A DNA stretch of 64,000 nt from positions 7,335,237 to 7,399,236 of the forward strand of contig NZ_VFOZ01000001.1 in assembly GCF_006716425.1 (NCBI RefSeq), written 5' to 3'. The stretch comes from Actinoallomurus bryophytorum (GTDB lineage: Bacteria > Actinomycetota > Actinomycetes > Streptosporangiales > Streptosporangiaceae). The position numbers were made by a program, and so were the translations under genes. The notes below the pieces were generated by a model that searched no databases, was not told the origin of the DNA, and saw only the letters and a program-made list of their open reading frames with translations. Positions 14,992 to 23,971 of the stretch are shown piece by piece; the first letter of the stretch is position 1, and each line of letters starts with the position of its first letter.

Positions 14992-15019
14992 GAGGCCCCG
15001 GGAGCGATCCCGGGGCCTC
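14992..15019 (+). terminator. Attenuator terminator in the thrS leader
   Basis: A perfect 12-bp stem, GAGGCCCCGGGA (14992-15003) and TCCCGGGGCCTC (15008-15019), has a GCGA loop and is followed by ATTGCTTCGT. The CCCCGG arm of the upstream hairpin (14952-14957) could pair with CCGGGG of this stem, giving an antiterminator when a ribosome stalls on the leader's Thr codons. The U tract is weak, which is common in high-GC genomes. Confidence 0.75.
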
Positions 15020-15137
15020 ATTGCTTCGTCCCCTGGTGTTCGCTCCCACGAGAAACGAGGAGTGGATCATGGAGTACGAGGCGGCCGGGCAGTCGGTAGC
15101 ATTCGACGTCGACATCACTGACCATCGAGGAGATTCC

Positions 15138-17099
15138 GTGTCTGAACTGCGCATCACCCTCGGCGGAAGCGAGCGTGTGGTGGCGGCAGGCACCACTGTG
15201 GGAGAGGCGCTCGAAGCCGACGGCCGCAGCATCGTGGCGGCCCGTGTCAACGACCAGGCCCGCGACCTGGCCTACGTCCTGGCGGACGGTGACGTGGCCG
15301 AGCCGATCGAGGTCGGCTCACCCGAGGGCCTGTCCATCGTCCGTCACTCGGCGGCGCACGTCATGGCGCAGGCCGTACAGGAGCTGTTCCCCAAGGCCAA
15401 GCTGGGCATCGGCCCGCCGGTCGAGAACGGCTTCTACTACGACTTCGACGTCGAGCAGCCCTTCCAGCCCGATGACCTCAAGCGCATCGAGAAGCGCATG
15501 CGCGAGATCGTCAAGCAGGGCCAGTCCTTCTCCCGCCGCGTGGTCACCGACTCCGGCGCGCGCGAGGAGCTGGCCGGCGAGCCGTACAAGCTGGAGCTGA
15601 TCGGGCTCAAGGGCGCCGCGGCGGACGAGGAGAGCGTCGAGGTGGGCGGCGGCGAGCTGACCATCTACGACAACCTCGACGCCAAGACCGGGGACCTGCG
15701 CTGGAAGGACCTCTGCCGCGGCCCGCACCTGCCCACCACCCGCGCGATCCCGGCGTTCAAGCTGATGCGCTCCGGCGGCGCCTACTGGCGGGGGAGTGAG
15801 AAGAACCCCCAGCTCCAGCGGATCTACGGCACCGCGTGGGAGTCGCGCGAGCGGCAGGACGACTACCTCAAGATGCTCGAGGAGGCCGAGAAGCGCGACC
15901 ACCGCAGGCTCGGCGCCGAGCTCGACCTGTTCTCCTTCCCGAGCGAGATCGGCAGTGGCCTCGCGGTCTTCCACCCCAAGGGCGGCATCGTCCGCCGGGT
16001 GATGGAGGACTACTCCCGCAAGCGCCACGAAGAGTCGGGGTATGAGTTCGTCAACACCCCGCACATCACCAAGGGCGACCTGTTCGACACCTCCGGCCAC
16101 CTGGGCTGGTACAAGGACGACATGTTCCCGCCCATGGAGGTGGACGGGGCCGACTACTACCTGAAGCCGATGAACTGCCCCATGCACAACCTGATCTTCC
16201 GGGCGCGTGGGCGGTCCTACCGTGAGCTGCCGCTACGGCTGTTCGAGTTCGGCACCGTCTACCGGTTCGAGAAGTCCGGCGTCGTACACGGCCTCACCCG
16301 CGTACGCGGCATGACCCAGGACGACTCCCACATCTACTGCACCAAGGAGCAGATGGTCGGGGAGCTGAAGAAACTCCTCACCTTCGTGCTCGACCTGCTG
16401 CGCGACTACGGGCTGAGCGAGTTCTTCCTGGAGCTGTCCACCCGCGACGATTCGGAGAAGTTCATCGGCGCGCAGGCGGACTGGGACGAGGCGACCGCCG
16501 CGTTGCAGGAGGCGGCCGACGAGTCCGGCCTGGACCTCGTGTCCGACCCGGGCGGCGCGGCGTTCTACGGGCCGAAGATCTCCGTGCAGGCCAAGGACGC
16601 CATCGGCCGTACCTGGCAGCTGTCCACCATCCAGGTCGACTTCAACCAGCCGAAGCGCTTCGGGCTGGAGTACCAGGCGGCCGACGGCACCCGGCAGCAG
16701 CCGATGATGATCCACCGGGCGCTCTTCGGCTCGATCGAGCGCTTCTTCGGCGTCCTGCTGGAGCACTACGCGGGCGCGCTGCCGCCCTGGCTCGCTCCGG
16801 TACAGGTCGTCGGCATTCCCATCTCCGACGACCACGTCGAGCACCTGGAGCAGGTCGCCGCCCGGCTGCGCGAGCGCGGCATCCGGGTGGAGGTCGACAC
16901 CTCCTCGGACCGCATGCAGAAGAAGATCCGCAACGCGCAGAAGCAGAAGATCCCGTACATGCTGCTGGCGGGCGACGACGACGTGGCCAAGGGCGCGGTC
17001 TCGTTTCGCTACCGCAGCGGCGAGCAGAACAACGCCGTGGCGGTGGGCGACGCGATCGAGGAGATCGTGAAGGCCGTGGAGCAGCGCGTCCAGATCTGA
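15138..17099 (+). CDS. thrS: Threonyl-tRNA synthetase
   Basis: This 653-residue class II synthetase has a TGS domain (about 1-65), an editing domain beginning [19 protein letters not shown] (about 66-84), and the catalytic core with NCPMHN (zinc cysteine, about 345), the histidine of SHIYC, and [11 protein letters not shown] (about 525). A C-terminal anticodon-binding domain follows ([15 protein letters not shown] onward). The start is GTG 15138, 5 bases after AGGAG, which begins the conserved TGS sequence MSELRITL. An ATG at 15069 with GAGGAG in front would add 23 unrelated residues. Expression is likely controlled by the Thr-rich leader upstream. Confidence 0.95.
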   Translation: MSELRITLGGSERVVAAGTTVGEALEADGRSIVAARVNDQARDLAYVLADGDVAEPIEVGSPEGLSIVRHSAAHVMAQAVQELFPKAKLGIGPPVENGFYYDFDVEQPFQPDDLKRIEKRMREIVKQGQSFSRRVVTDSGAREELAGEPYKLELIGLKGAAADEESVEVGGGELTIYDNLDAKTGDLRWKDLCRGPHLPTTRAIPAFKLMRSGGAYWRGSEKNPQLQRIYGTAWESRERQDDYLKMLEEAEKRDHRRLGAELDLFSFPSEIGSGLAVFHPKGGIVRRVMEDYSRKRHEESGYEFVNTPHITKGDLFDTSGHLGWYKDDMFPPMEVDGADYYLKPMNCPMHNLIFRARGRSYRELPLRLFEFGTVYRFEKSGVVHGLTRVRGMTQDDSHIYCTKEQMVGELKKLLTFVLDLLRDYGLSEFFLELSTRDDSEKFIGAQADWDEATAALQEAADESGLDLVSDPGGAAFYGPKISVQAKDAIGRTWQLSTIQVDFNQPKRFGLEYQAADGTRQQPMMIHRALFGSIERFFGVLLEHYAGALPPWLAPVQVVGIPISDDHVEHLEQVAARLRERGIRVEVDTSSDRMQKKIRNAQKQKIPYMLLAGDDDVAKGAVSFRYRSGEQNNAVAVGDAIEEIVKAVEQRVQI

Positions 17100-17105
17100 G
17101 ACCGT

Positions 17106-17133
17106 CCCGGCCGCGCCGAGCGGCGCGGCCGGG
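17106..17133. terminator. Bidirectional terminator between thrS and the Asp23 gene
   Basis: A perfect 12-bp stem, CCCGGCCGCGCC (17106-17117) and GGCGCGGCCGGG (17122-17133), has a GAGC loop. It lies 6 bases after thrS and 5 bases after the end of the convergent Asp23-family gene, so it can serve both. No U tract is present. Confidence 0.8.
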
Positions 17134-17138
17134 AGGTG

Positions 17139-17666
17139 TCAGCCGAGCGTCAGCCGGTGGTCGTCCTCGTCCTCCTCCTCGGGCTCCTCGCCCTTGGCGG
17201 GAGCGGGCGGCTCCGGCATCCTGACGTCGTCGACCACCACGTTGACCTCGACCACGGTCAGGCCGAGCATGCGGGTCGTCTGCGTGGCGACGTTGTGCTT
17301 GACGTCACGGGCCACATCCATCACGACGTGGCCGTACTCGATCACGATGGTGACCTCGATCGTGACGTCGTGACCGTCGATATGGGCCTTGACGCCCTGG
17401 TCGCCACGGCGGTGGCCGACACCGATGTGCTCGCGGACGTTCTCCACGACGCGCTCCACGTCGCCGCCGAGGTCGGCGACGCCGTCGACCTCGATCGCGG
17501 CCAGTCCGGCGACCTTCTCGACGACCTCGTCCTCGATGTCGATGCGGCCCTTCACCTGCGCGGCCGGCTGTGCCGGCTCCGTGTCGGGCGAACGGTCGGC
17601 GACGACGACGTTGACCTGCTCTTCCACCTGCTCGGGTGGCTGGTTCCCATCAGCGAAATCGGTCAT
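17139..17666 (-). CDS. Asp23/Gls24 family envelope stress protein
   Basis: This 175-residue protein has a central Asp23/Gls24 domain (about residues 37-145): GRIDIEDEVVEKVAGLAAIEVDGV, then VKAHIDGHDVTIEVTIVIEYG and MLGLTVVEVNVVVDDV. Both ends are acidic and low in complexity. Family members in Gram-positive bacteria sit near the membrane and take part in cell-envelope and alkaline-stress responses; the exact role is not known. The ATG at 17666 follows TTGGAGG by 5 bases; an upstream in-frame start would add four residues with no ribosome site. Confidence 0.88.
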   Translation of the reverse strand: MTDFADGNQPPEQVEEQVNVVVADRSPDTEPAQPAAQVKGRIDIEDEVVEKVAGLAAIEVDGVADLGGDVERVVENVREHIGVGHRRGDQGVKAHIDGHDVTIEVTIVIEYGHVVMDVARDVKHNVATQTTRMLGLTVVEVNVVVDDVRMPEPPAPAKGEEPEEEDEDDHRLTLG

Positions 17667-17801
17667 GGCGGCCTCCAAGTCCTAGGGCGCACCATCCTCG
17701 CGGACTCGACACCTGGTTCGCCATGGAATGCCGGAAAGGTGCAGGCGGGGGTTCGTCACCCGGGAGGCGCCGCCATCGCGGTGCGGTCCTATGCTTCTGG
17801 C

Positions 17802-18353
17802 ATGACCGAGCCCAAGCGTGAGGAGCAGTTCGGCGTCGGGGGTCCCGACCAGTTCCAGCGTCTGTGGACCCCCCACCGGATGGCGTACATCAAGGGCGAG
17901 AGCAAACCCACGGGCTTGGGACCGGACGACGGCTGCCCGTTCTGCGAGATCCCCAAGATGGACGACGAGGAGGGGCTGATCGTACGGCGGGGTGAGTACA
18001 CCTACGCGGTGCTCAACCTCTACCCGTACAACTCGGGTCACCTCATGGTGTGCCCGTTCCGGCACGTCAGCGACTACAACGACCTCGACCTCGCCGAGAC
18101 CGCCGAGCTCGCCCTCCTCACCAAACGCTCCGTCACCGCGCTGCGCAAGGCGAGCGGCGCGCAGGGGTTCAACGTCGGAATGAACCTCGGCCACGTCGCG
18201 GGTGCCGGCATCGCCGCCCACCTGCACCAGCACGTCGTCCCCCGCTGGGGCGGCGACACCAACTTCATGCCGATCATCGGCCAGACACGGGTGCTGCCCC
18301 AGCTGCTCCGGGACACCCGTCGCCTGCTCGCCGACGCCTGGCCCCTGGACTGA
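17802..18353 (+). CDS. HIT family hydrolase/Ap4A phosphorylase
   Basis: This 183-residue protein has a zinc-type CPFC near residue 45 and the HIT triad HLHQHVVP near residue 140. It corresponds in position and type to the mycobacterial HIT protein between thrS and pgsA, for which Ap4A phosphorylase activity has been described. A -10 box TATGCT (17790-17795) ends 7 bases before the ATG, so the mRNA should be leaderless. Unlike the mycobacterial order, a DCC protein and an EF-G-like gene stand between this gene and pgsA. Confidence 0.92.
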   Translation: MTEPKREEQFGVGGPDQFQRLWTPHRMAYIKGESKPTGLGPDDGCPFCEIPKMDDEEGLIVRRGEYTYAVLNLYPYNSGHLMVCPFRHVSDYNDLDLAETAELALLTKRSVTALRKASGAQGFNVGMNLGHVAGAGIAAHLHQHVVPRWGGDTNFMPIIGQTRVLPQLLRDTRRLLADAWPLD

Positions 18354-18363
18354 GGTACACGCG

Positions 18364-18762
18364 ATGGGACGACCCGTTCTCCTCTACGACGGCGACTGCG
18401 GATTCTGTACGACCTCGGTGGGATTCCTCGAGCGCCACATCCCGACGACGGCCGAGGTGACGCCGTACCAGTTCGCGGACCTGAAGGCACTCGGCACGAC
18501 CGCCGCACGCGCCGACCGCGAGGTCCTCTGGGTGGAGGAGGACCGGATCTTCGGCGGAGCACAGGCGATCGCCAGGCTCCTCATCGACGCCCGCGGCCCG
18601 TGGCGGCCACTCGGCCTGCTGATCCGCGTCCCGCCGTTCCGCTGGCTCGCGGCGGGCGTCTACCACCTGGTCACGGTCAACCGCCACCGCCTCCCGGGCG
18701 GCACTCCCGCGTGCGCCCTGCCGGCCGCGGACCGCCCCGGATCGGGCAAGGCGACCGGCTGA
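18364..18762 (+). CDS. DCC family thiol-disulfide oxidoreductase-like protein (DUF393)
   Basis: This 132-residue protein opens with VLLYDGDCGFCTTSVGFL, the DxDCxxC signature that names the DCC family, and continues with GGAQAIARLL (about residue 61). The C-terminal third has the family's weakly hydrophobic stretch ending in VNRHRLPGG. A redox role is assumed from the CxxC pair but has not been shown for most members. It starts 11 bases after the HIT stop and is probably co-transcribed with it. Confidence 0.88.
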   Translation: MGRPVLLYDGDCGFCTTSVGFLERHIPTTAEVTPYQFADLKALGTTAARADREVLWVEEDRIFGGAQAIARLLIDARGPWRPLGLLIRVPPFRWLAAGVYHLVTVNRHRLPGGTPACALPAADRPGSGKATG

Positions 18763-18848
18763 CGCGGCGCCGGGCCGTCTTCGCGGCGGCGAGCGGGCCG
18801 GGAGGGTGACGGAGACCCGCCGACCGCGAGCCTGAGACGACCGGACGC

Positions 18849-18886
18849 GCCGGCCCCGTGTCCCCCCAGGGGAGCACGGGGCCGGC
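18849..18886. terminator. Bidirectional terminator between the DCC and EF-G-like genes
   Basis: A 12-bp perfect stem, GCCGGCCCCGTG (18849-18860) and CACGGGGCCGGC (18875-18886), has a 14-base loop that can itself fold (CCCC/GGGG). It lies 10 bases beyond the end of the minus-strand EF-G-like gene and 87 bases after the DCC gene. Confidence 0.75.
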
Positions 18887-18895
18887 GGCGACCGG

Positions 18896-21037
18896 CTACG
18901 ACTCGGCGATGACCTTCTCGGCCAGCTGTGCGGGCAGGGGTTCGTACCGCAGGAAGCTGCGGCTGAACGTGCCCGTGCCGTGAGACATCGACCGCAGGTC
19001 GATCGCGTACCGCGTGATCTCCAGTTGCGGCACCTCGGCCTTGATCAAGGACCGCCCGCCCGCGATGGCCTCGCTGCCGAGCACCCGCCCGCGGCGGGAT
19101 GACAGGTCCGACATCACCGCGCCGACATAGTCATCGGCGACGAGCACCGCGACCTCGTCGACCGGCTCCAGGAGCAGGACCTTCGTCTTGGCCGCCGCGT
19201 CCTTCAGGCCGAGCTGCCCGGCGGTCTGGAACGCCATGTCGGAGGAGTCCACCGAGTGAGCCTTGCCGTCGTACAGCGTGACCCTGATGTCGACCATCGG
19301 GTACCCGGCGAGCACGCCGCGCTCCATCTGGACGCGCAGGCCCTTTTCCACGGACGGAATGAACTGCCGGGGCACGACCCCGCCGACGATCTTGTCGGCG
19401 AACTCGAAACCCGAGCCCGACGGCAGTGGCTCCACCTCCACGTGGCAGATGGCGTACTGCCCGTGCCCGCCGCTCTGCTTGACGTGACGGCCGAGCCCGC
19501 TGGCCGTGCCGCCGAAGGTCTCGCGCAGCGGCACCCGCAGGGGCACCGTCTCGACCTCGACGCCGTACCGGCTGCTCAACCGGTCCAGCAGCACGTCGGC
19601 GTGCGCCTCGCCCATGTTCCACAGCACGAGCTGGCGGGTCTCGGAGTTGTTCTCCAGCCGCAGGGTCGGGTCCTCGGCCACCAGCCGCGCGAGCGCCTGG
19701 GAGAGCTTGTCCTCATCGGCCTTGGACTTGGCCTGGATCGCCGTCGGCAGCAGCGGGTCCGGCATCGACCAGGGCGCCATCAGCAGCGGCTCCTCCTTGG
19801 CCGAGATCGTGTCGCCGGTCTCGGCGTGGCCGAGCTTGGCGACCGCGCAGATGTCGCCGGCCACGCACGAGGACATGGTCCGCTGGAGCTTGCCCAGCGG
19901 CGAGGACAGCGCGCCGACGCGCTCATCCACGTCATGATCCTCGTGGCCGCGGTCCTCCAGCCCATGCCCGGACACGTGCACGGTCTCGTCCGGCGTCAGC
20001 GTGCCGCTGAACACGCGGACCAGCGAGATGCGCCCGACGTACGGGTCCGAGGCGGTCTTGATGACCTCGGCGACCAGCGGCCCGTCCGGATCACAGGTGA
20101 GCCGGCGGTCCGACTTGCCGTCGGTCCCGGTGACCGTGGGGATGCCGTGCTCCAGCGGCGAAGGGAACGCCTGGGTGATCACTTCGAGCAGCTCGCTCAT
20201 GCCGATCACCGGCCCGGGGTTGTCGCCGTGCGGCACCGACGTGGTCAGCACCGGATAGAAGCTGCCCCGCGCGACCGCCTTCTCCAGGTCCTCGATGAGG
20301 GCCTTGACGTCGATCTCCTCACCGGACAGGTAGCGGTCCATGAGGGTCTCGTCTTCGCTCTCCTGGATGATCCCCTCGATGAGGGCGCCCCGCTGCTCCG
20401 ACAGCCGGTCCAGGAACTCCGCGTCCGGCGCGCGCTCGGCGCGCGTGCCGGAGGAGTAGTCCAGGCACTTCTGCGACAGCAGCGCGATCAGCCCGGCCTC
20501 ACACGGGAAGTAGCACGGCAGCACACCGTCGCCGAAGGCGTCCTGGCAGTCGGTGAGCACCTCGTCGAAGTCGCCGCGCTGCTGGTCGATCTTGGTGATC
20601 ACGACGGCACGCGGCATGCCGACCGTCGCGCACTCTTCCCACAGCATCCGGGTGACGCCGTCGATGCCGTCCACCGCCGAGATGACGAACAGTGCCGCGT
20701 CGGCGGCGCGCAGCCCGGCCCGCAGGTCACCGACGAAGTCGGCGTAGCCGGGTGTGTCCACCAGGTTGACCTTGACGCCCGAATGCATGAACGACGACAC
20801 CGAGAGGTTCACCGAGCGCTGCTGGCGCATCTCGACGTCGTCGTAGTCACTCACCGTCGAGCCGTCCTCGACGCGACCGGGACGCTGGATCGTACCGGTC
20901 GCAGCGAGCAGCGCCTCGGCGAGAGTCGTCTTTCCCGCCCCGGAATGGCCGACCAACGCGATGTTGCGTATCTTCTCGGGTTGGTCGACCGATGGTGCCC
21001 TGCCGGCGGCTCCTTGGGGACCTGTCTTATCCGCCAC
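18896..21037 (-). CDS. Elongation factor G-like GTPase
   Basis: This 713-residue protein has the full EF-G domain order. The GTPase domain shows G1 GHSGAGKTT (about residue 28), G3 DTPGYADF, and G4 TKID in place of the usual NKxD. Domains II to V follow, ending with RGRVLGSEAIAGGRSLIKAEVP. It belongs to the second, non-canonical EF-G group of actinobacteria (FusA2-like), whose role is unclear; true EF-G is normally in the str operon. The GTG at 21037 lies 6 bases after GGAGGTGGG; an open upstream frame is unrelated sequence. It interrupts the otherwise conserved HIT-pgsA neighbourhood on the opposite strand. Confidence 0.9.
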   Translation of the reverse strand: MADKTGPQGAAGRAPSVDQPEKIRNIALVGHSGAGKTTLAEALLAATGTIQRPGRVEDGSTVSDYDDVEMRQQRSVNLSVSSFMHSGVKVNLVDTPGYADFVGDLRAGLRAADAALFVISAVDGIDGVTRMLWEECATVGMPRAVVITKIDQQRGDFDEVLTDCQDAFGDGVLPCYFPCEAGLIALLSQKCLDYSSGTRAERAPDAEFLDRLSEQRGALIEGIIQESEDETLMDRYLSGEEIDVKALIEDLEKAVARGSFYPVLTTSVPHGDNPGPVIGMSELLEVITQAFPSPLEHGIPTVTGTDGKSDRRLTCDPDGPLVAEVIKTASDPYVGRISLVRVFSGTLTPDETVHVSGHGLEDRGHEDHDVDERVGALSSPLGKLQRTMSSCVAGDICAVAKLGHAETGDTISAKEEPLLMAPWSMPDPLLPTAIQAKSKADEDKLSQALARLVAEDPTLRLENNSETRQLVLWNMGEAHADVLLDRLSSRYGVEVETVPLRVPLRETFGGTASGLGRHVKQSGGHGQYAICHVEVEPLPSGSGFEFADKIVGGVVPRQFIPSVEKGLRVQMERGVLAGYPMVDIRVTLYDGKAHSVDSSDMAFQTAGQLGLKDAAAKTKVLLLEPVDEVAVLVADDYVGAVMSDLSSRRGRVLGSEAIAGGRSLIKAEVPQLEITRYAIDLRSMSHGTGTFSRSFLRYEPLPAQLAEKVIAES

Positions 21038-21236
21038 GCGCCCACCTCCATTGAGGACCTGGGTGTGACGGGCGCCACACCCGTGGTCACCACCCTTACC
21101 GTCCTGACCGCATATCACAAGGGGGTGGCCGGCAAACGCTCGAGTCCTCCTCTAGTCAGCCCTTCCCACCTGCGCCGACGTCACGCACTACGATTGGCCC
21201 GCCGGGGGGATCGGGCACGGTAACGGGTGGAAACGG

Positions 21237-21274
21237 GGTTGCGGGACCTTTCAGGGGTGTTTAACACCGCAACC
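21237..21274. promoter_or_regulatory. Nested inverted repeats upstream of pgsA
   Basis: An outer 8-bp inverted repeat, GGTTGCGG (21237-21244) and CCGCAACC (21267-21274), encloses an overlapping inner palindrome GGTGTTTAACACC (21256-21268). The block ends 23 bases before the pgsA start. It may be an operator or an RNA stem in the pgsA leader; nothing here says which. Confidence 0.4.
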
Positions 21275-21297
21275 GGATCACGATTACAAGGATGGGA

Positions 21298-21912
21298 ATG
21301 CTCAACCAACTACGGCCGGCGCTTTCACGTGTCACCTCGCCGGTCGGGCACGCGCTGGCTCGCACCGGCGTGACACCCAACACGGTCACCATCATCGGCA
21401 CGCTCGGATGCGTCGTCGGTGCGCTCGCCTTCTACCCCTTCGGAGAGTTCTTCTGGGGGACGATCGTCATTACGGTCTTCGTCTTCTTCGACCTGTTCGA
21501 TGGGGCCGTGGCACGAGTGACCGGGAAGGTGAGCCGCTTCGGCGCCTTCCTCGACTCGAACATGGACCGGGTCTCCGACGCGGCGATCTTCACAGGGCTG
21601 ATCCTCCGGTTCTCGAGCCGGGACCACAACGACATGCTCCTGGTCTGCCTCGCCCTGTTCTGCCTCATCTCGGGGGCACTGGTGTCGTACGCACGCGCGC
21701 GTGCGGAGGGCATGGGGATCAACGCCACCATCGGTATCGCCGAGCGTGGCGAGCGCCTCATCGTGAGCCTGGTCGCCATCGGGCTGGCCGGGCTGGGCGT
21801 CCCGTACGTGCTCGCCGCGGGCCTGTGGCTGCTCTCGATCGCCAGCGCCATCACGGTGGTGCAGCGCTACGTCGTCGTACGGCGGCACGTGGAGGCCGGA
21901 GACCTCTCATGA
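21298..21912 (+). CDS. pgsA: Phosphatidylinositol phosphate synthase (CDP-alcohol phosphatidyltransferase)
   Basis: This 204-residue membrane enzyme transfers phosphatidyl from CDP-diacylglycerol to inositol phosphate, the first step of phosphatidylinositol and PIM synthesis in actinobacteria. The catalytic motif D(x2)DG(x2)AR(x8)G(x3)D(x3)D is complete as DLFDGAVARVTGKVSRFGAF followed by LDSNMD (about residues 65-90). About six membrane segments surround it. The ATG at 21298 has AAGG at a proper distance; the ATG 6 bases earlier abuts that site. The acyltransferase and PimA genes follow in the same operon. Confidence 0.94.
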   Translation: MLNQLRPALSRVTSPVGHALARTGVTPNTVTIIGTLGCVVGALAFYPFGEFFWGTIVITVFVFFDLFDGAVARVTGKVSRFGAFLDSNMDRVSDAAIFTGLILRFSSRDHNDMLLVCLALFCLISGALVSYARARAEGMGINATIGIAERGERLIVSLVAIGLAGLGVPYVLAAGLWLLSIASAITVVQRYVVVRRHVEAGDLS

Positions 21913-21922
21913 GAGTCCGCGC

Positions 21923-22807
21923 GTGAGAGACGAGGTGGCCGACTACGCCTATGCCCTGGGTTGGTCGGCGGTCCGCTACATGCCCGAGCCCGTCGCCCGT
22001 GAGATCTTCATGCTCATCGCCGACCGGGCCTGGCAGCGCCGGGGCCGCGGCGTACGGCAGCTGGAGAAGAACCTCCGCCGGGTCGTCGGCGACGGGCCCT
22101 CGGACGAGGAACTGCGCGAACTGAGCCGCAAGGGCATGCGCTCCTATCTCCGCTACTGGCTGGAGTCCTTCCGCCTGCCGTCGATGAGCCGGGACCGCAT
22201 CCTGTCCCGCATGCGCATCACCGGCATCGAGGCCATCTACGCCGACCTCGACGCCGGGCGCGGTGTGATCGCCGCGCTGCCGCACATGGGCAACTACGAC
22301 CACGCCGGTGCCTGGATCGCCCTGTCGGGCACGCCGTTCACGACCGTCATGGAGCGGCTCAAGCCCGAGTCGCTCTACGACCGGTTCGTGGCCTACCGCG
22401 CCGGCCTGGGGATGGAGGTCCTGCCCGCCTCCGGCGGTGACGGCGACGTGTTCGGCGTGCTCACGGAGCGGCTGAGCGCGGGCCGGATGGTCTGCCTGGT
22501 CGCCGACCGCGACCTCACCGCGAGCGGCGTCGAGGTCGAGTTCTTCGGCCGGGCGGCCAAGCTGCCCGCCGGCCCGGCGGCGCTGGCCATGCGCACCGGA
22601 GCCGCGCTACGGCCGGTCACGCTGTGGTACGAAGGAGACGAGTGGTGCGTCCGGGTCCACGACGAGATCCGGGTGCCCGGTGAAGGCGCTCGTGAGGACC
22701 GGATCCACGCGATGACGCAGTCTCTCGCGCACACCTTCGCCCAAGGGGTCGCCGACCACCCGGAGGACTGGCACATGCTCCAGCGCGTCTGGGTGGAAGA
22801 CCTGTGA
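21923..22807 (+). CDS. Phosphatidylinositol mannoside acyltransferase
   Basis: This 294-residue protein belongs to the LpxL/HtrB-like lysophospholipid acyltransferases. The catalytic histidine-aspartate motif is HMGNYD (about residue 118) in GVIAALPHMGNYDHAGAWIA. Between pgsA and pimA it matches the mycobacterial enzyme (PatA) that acylates the mannose of PIM1/PIM2 at the cytoplasmic face of the membrane. The GTG at 21923 starts 10 bases after the pgsA stop. Confidence 0.92.
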   Translation: MRDEVADYAYALGWSAVRYMPEPVAREIFMLIADRAWQRRGRGVRQLEKNLRRVVGDGPSDEELRELSRKGMRSYLRYWLESFRLPSMSRDRILSRMRITGIEAIYADLDAGRGVIAALPHMGNYDHAGAWIALSGTPFTTVMERLKPESLYDRFVAYRAGLGMEVLPASGGDGDVFGVLTERLSAGRMVCLVADRDLTASGVEVEFFGRAAKLPAGPAALAMRTGAALRPVTLWYEGDEWCVRVHDEIRVPGEGAREDRIHAMTQSLAHTFAQGVADHPEDWHMLQRVWVEDL

Positions 22808-22834
22808 CAGCGACATGAGAAGAGCGAGCGGCCT

Positions 22835-23971
22835 GTGAGGATCGGCATCGTCTGCCCCTACACCTGGGACGTTCCCGGCGGCGTGCAGTCACACGTACGC
22901 GACCTGACCGAGGCGCTGTTCGCGTCCGGGCACGAGGTCTCGGTGATCGCGCCGGCCGACGACGACGCACCTCTGCCGCCGTACGTCGTCTCCGCGGGGC
23001 GGGCGGTCCCGGTGCCCTACAACGGCTCGGTGGCACGGCTGTCGTTCGGCTTCCTGTCCGCCGCACGCGTACGCCGGTGGATCCGCGAGGGCCGGTTCGA
23101 CGTGCTCCACGTGCACGAGCCGGCCTCGCCCTCACTGGGCGTGCTCGCGTGCTGGGCCGCCGACGGCCCCATCGTCGCGACCTTCCACGCCTCGTTCGAA
23201 CGCTCGCGGGCACTGTCGGCGGCCGGCCCGATCCTGCAGAGCGCGCTGGAGAAGATCACCGCGCGGATCGCGGTGTCGGAGAAGGCGCGCAAGACGCTCG
23301 TCGAACACCTCGGGGGAGACGCCGTGCTCATCCCGAACGGCGTCACGACCGAGCGATACGCCATGGCGACGCCGCTGCCGGGCTGGCCGGGCGACGACGG
23401 GGCGCTCGGCTTCCTCGGGCGGATGGACGAGCAGCGCAAGGGGCTGCCGGTGCTGCTGCGCGCGTTCGAGACGCTCGGCCGTGAGCGCCCCGGGCTGCGG
23501 CTGCTGCTGGCCGGTCCCGGCGACGCCGACGAGATCCGCGCACGTGTCCCCTCGGACCTGCGCGACCGCGTGGTCAACCTGGGGCTGGTGAGCGAGACCG
23601 ACAAGGTGCGCGCGCTGCACTCGGTGGACGTCTTCGTCGCGCCCAACACCGGCGGGGAGAGCTTCGGCATCGTGCTGGCCGAGGCGATGTCGGCGGGCGC
23701 GCCGATCCTGGCCAGCGACATCTCGGCCTTCGACCGGGTGCTGCTCGGCGGCCGTGCGGGCGTGCTGTTCCCCGTCGGGGACGCCGCCGCGCTCGCCGCG
23801 GCCGCCTCCGAGCTCCTCGACGACGCCCCGCGCCGCAAGCAGCTCTCCGACGAGGCCAAGACGGCGGTCCGGGCCTATGATTGGTCGACGGTCGCCCGCG
23901 ACGTGGTCCGCGTGTACGAGACCGTGGCCGGGGACACCGGCGTCGTCGAGACCTCCGCGAGCCGGCCATGA
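22835..23971 (+). CDS. pimA: Phosphatidyl-myo-inositol mannosyltransferase PimA
   Basis: This 378-residue GT-B, GT4-family glycosyltransferase adds the first mannose from GDP-mannose to phosphatidylinositol. The N-terminal domain opens MRIGIVCPYTWDVPGGVQSH, whose glycine loop is typical of PimA. The C-terminal domain has LGRMDEQRKGLPVLL and the nucleotide-sugar motif NTGGESFGIVLAEAM (about 269-283). It is peripheral on the inner face of the membrane. The GTG start follows a GAGCG stretch; the stop overlaps the next gene as ATGA. Confidence 0.94.
   Translation: MRIGIVCPYTWDVPGGVQSHVRDLTEALFASGHEVSVIAPADDDAPLPPYVVSAGRAVPVPYNGSVARLSFGFLSAARVRRWIREGRFDVLHVHEPASPSLGVLACWAADGPIVATFHASFERSRALSAAGPILQSALEKITARIAVSEKARKTLVEHLGGDAVLIPNGVTTERYAMATPLPGWPGDDGALGFLGRMDEQRKGLPVLLRAFETLGRERPGLRLLLAGPGDADEIRARVPSDLRDRVVNLGLVSETDKVRALHSVDVFVAPNTGGESFGIVLAEAMSAGAPILASDISAFDRVLLGGRAGVLFPVGDAAALAAAASELLDDAPRRKQLSDEAKTAVRAYDWSTVARDVVRVYETVAGDTGVVETSASRP

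Noticed and set aside
14880-15137. T-box riboswitch upstream of thrS
   Set aside because: No T-box consensus bulge or specifier loop layout was seen; the Thr-rich ORF plus terminator explains the leader better.
15069-15137. Upstream ATG for thrS giving 23 extra residues
   Set aside because: It has a ribosome site, but the added residues are outside the TGS domain, and the GTG at 15138 with AGGAG matches the usual ThrS start.
19256-21223. Very long plus-strand frame opposite the EF-G-like gene
   Set aside because: It is the antisense shadow of a strongly conserved gene in high-GC DNA; the translation is rich in Arg, Gly, His and Val with no domain.
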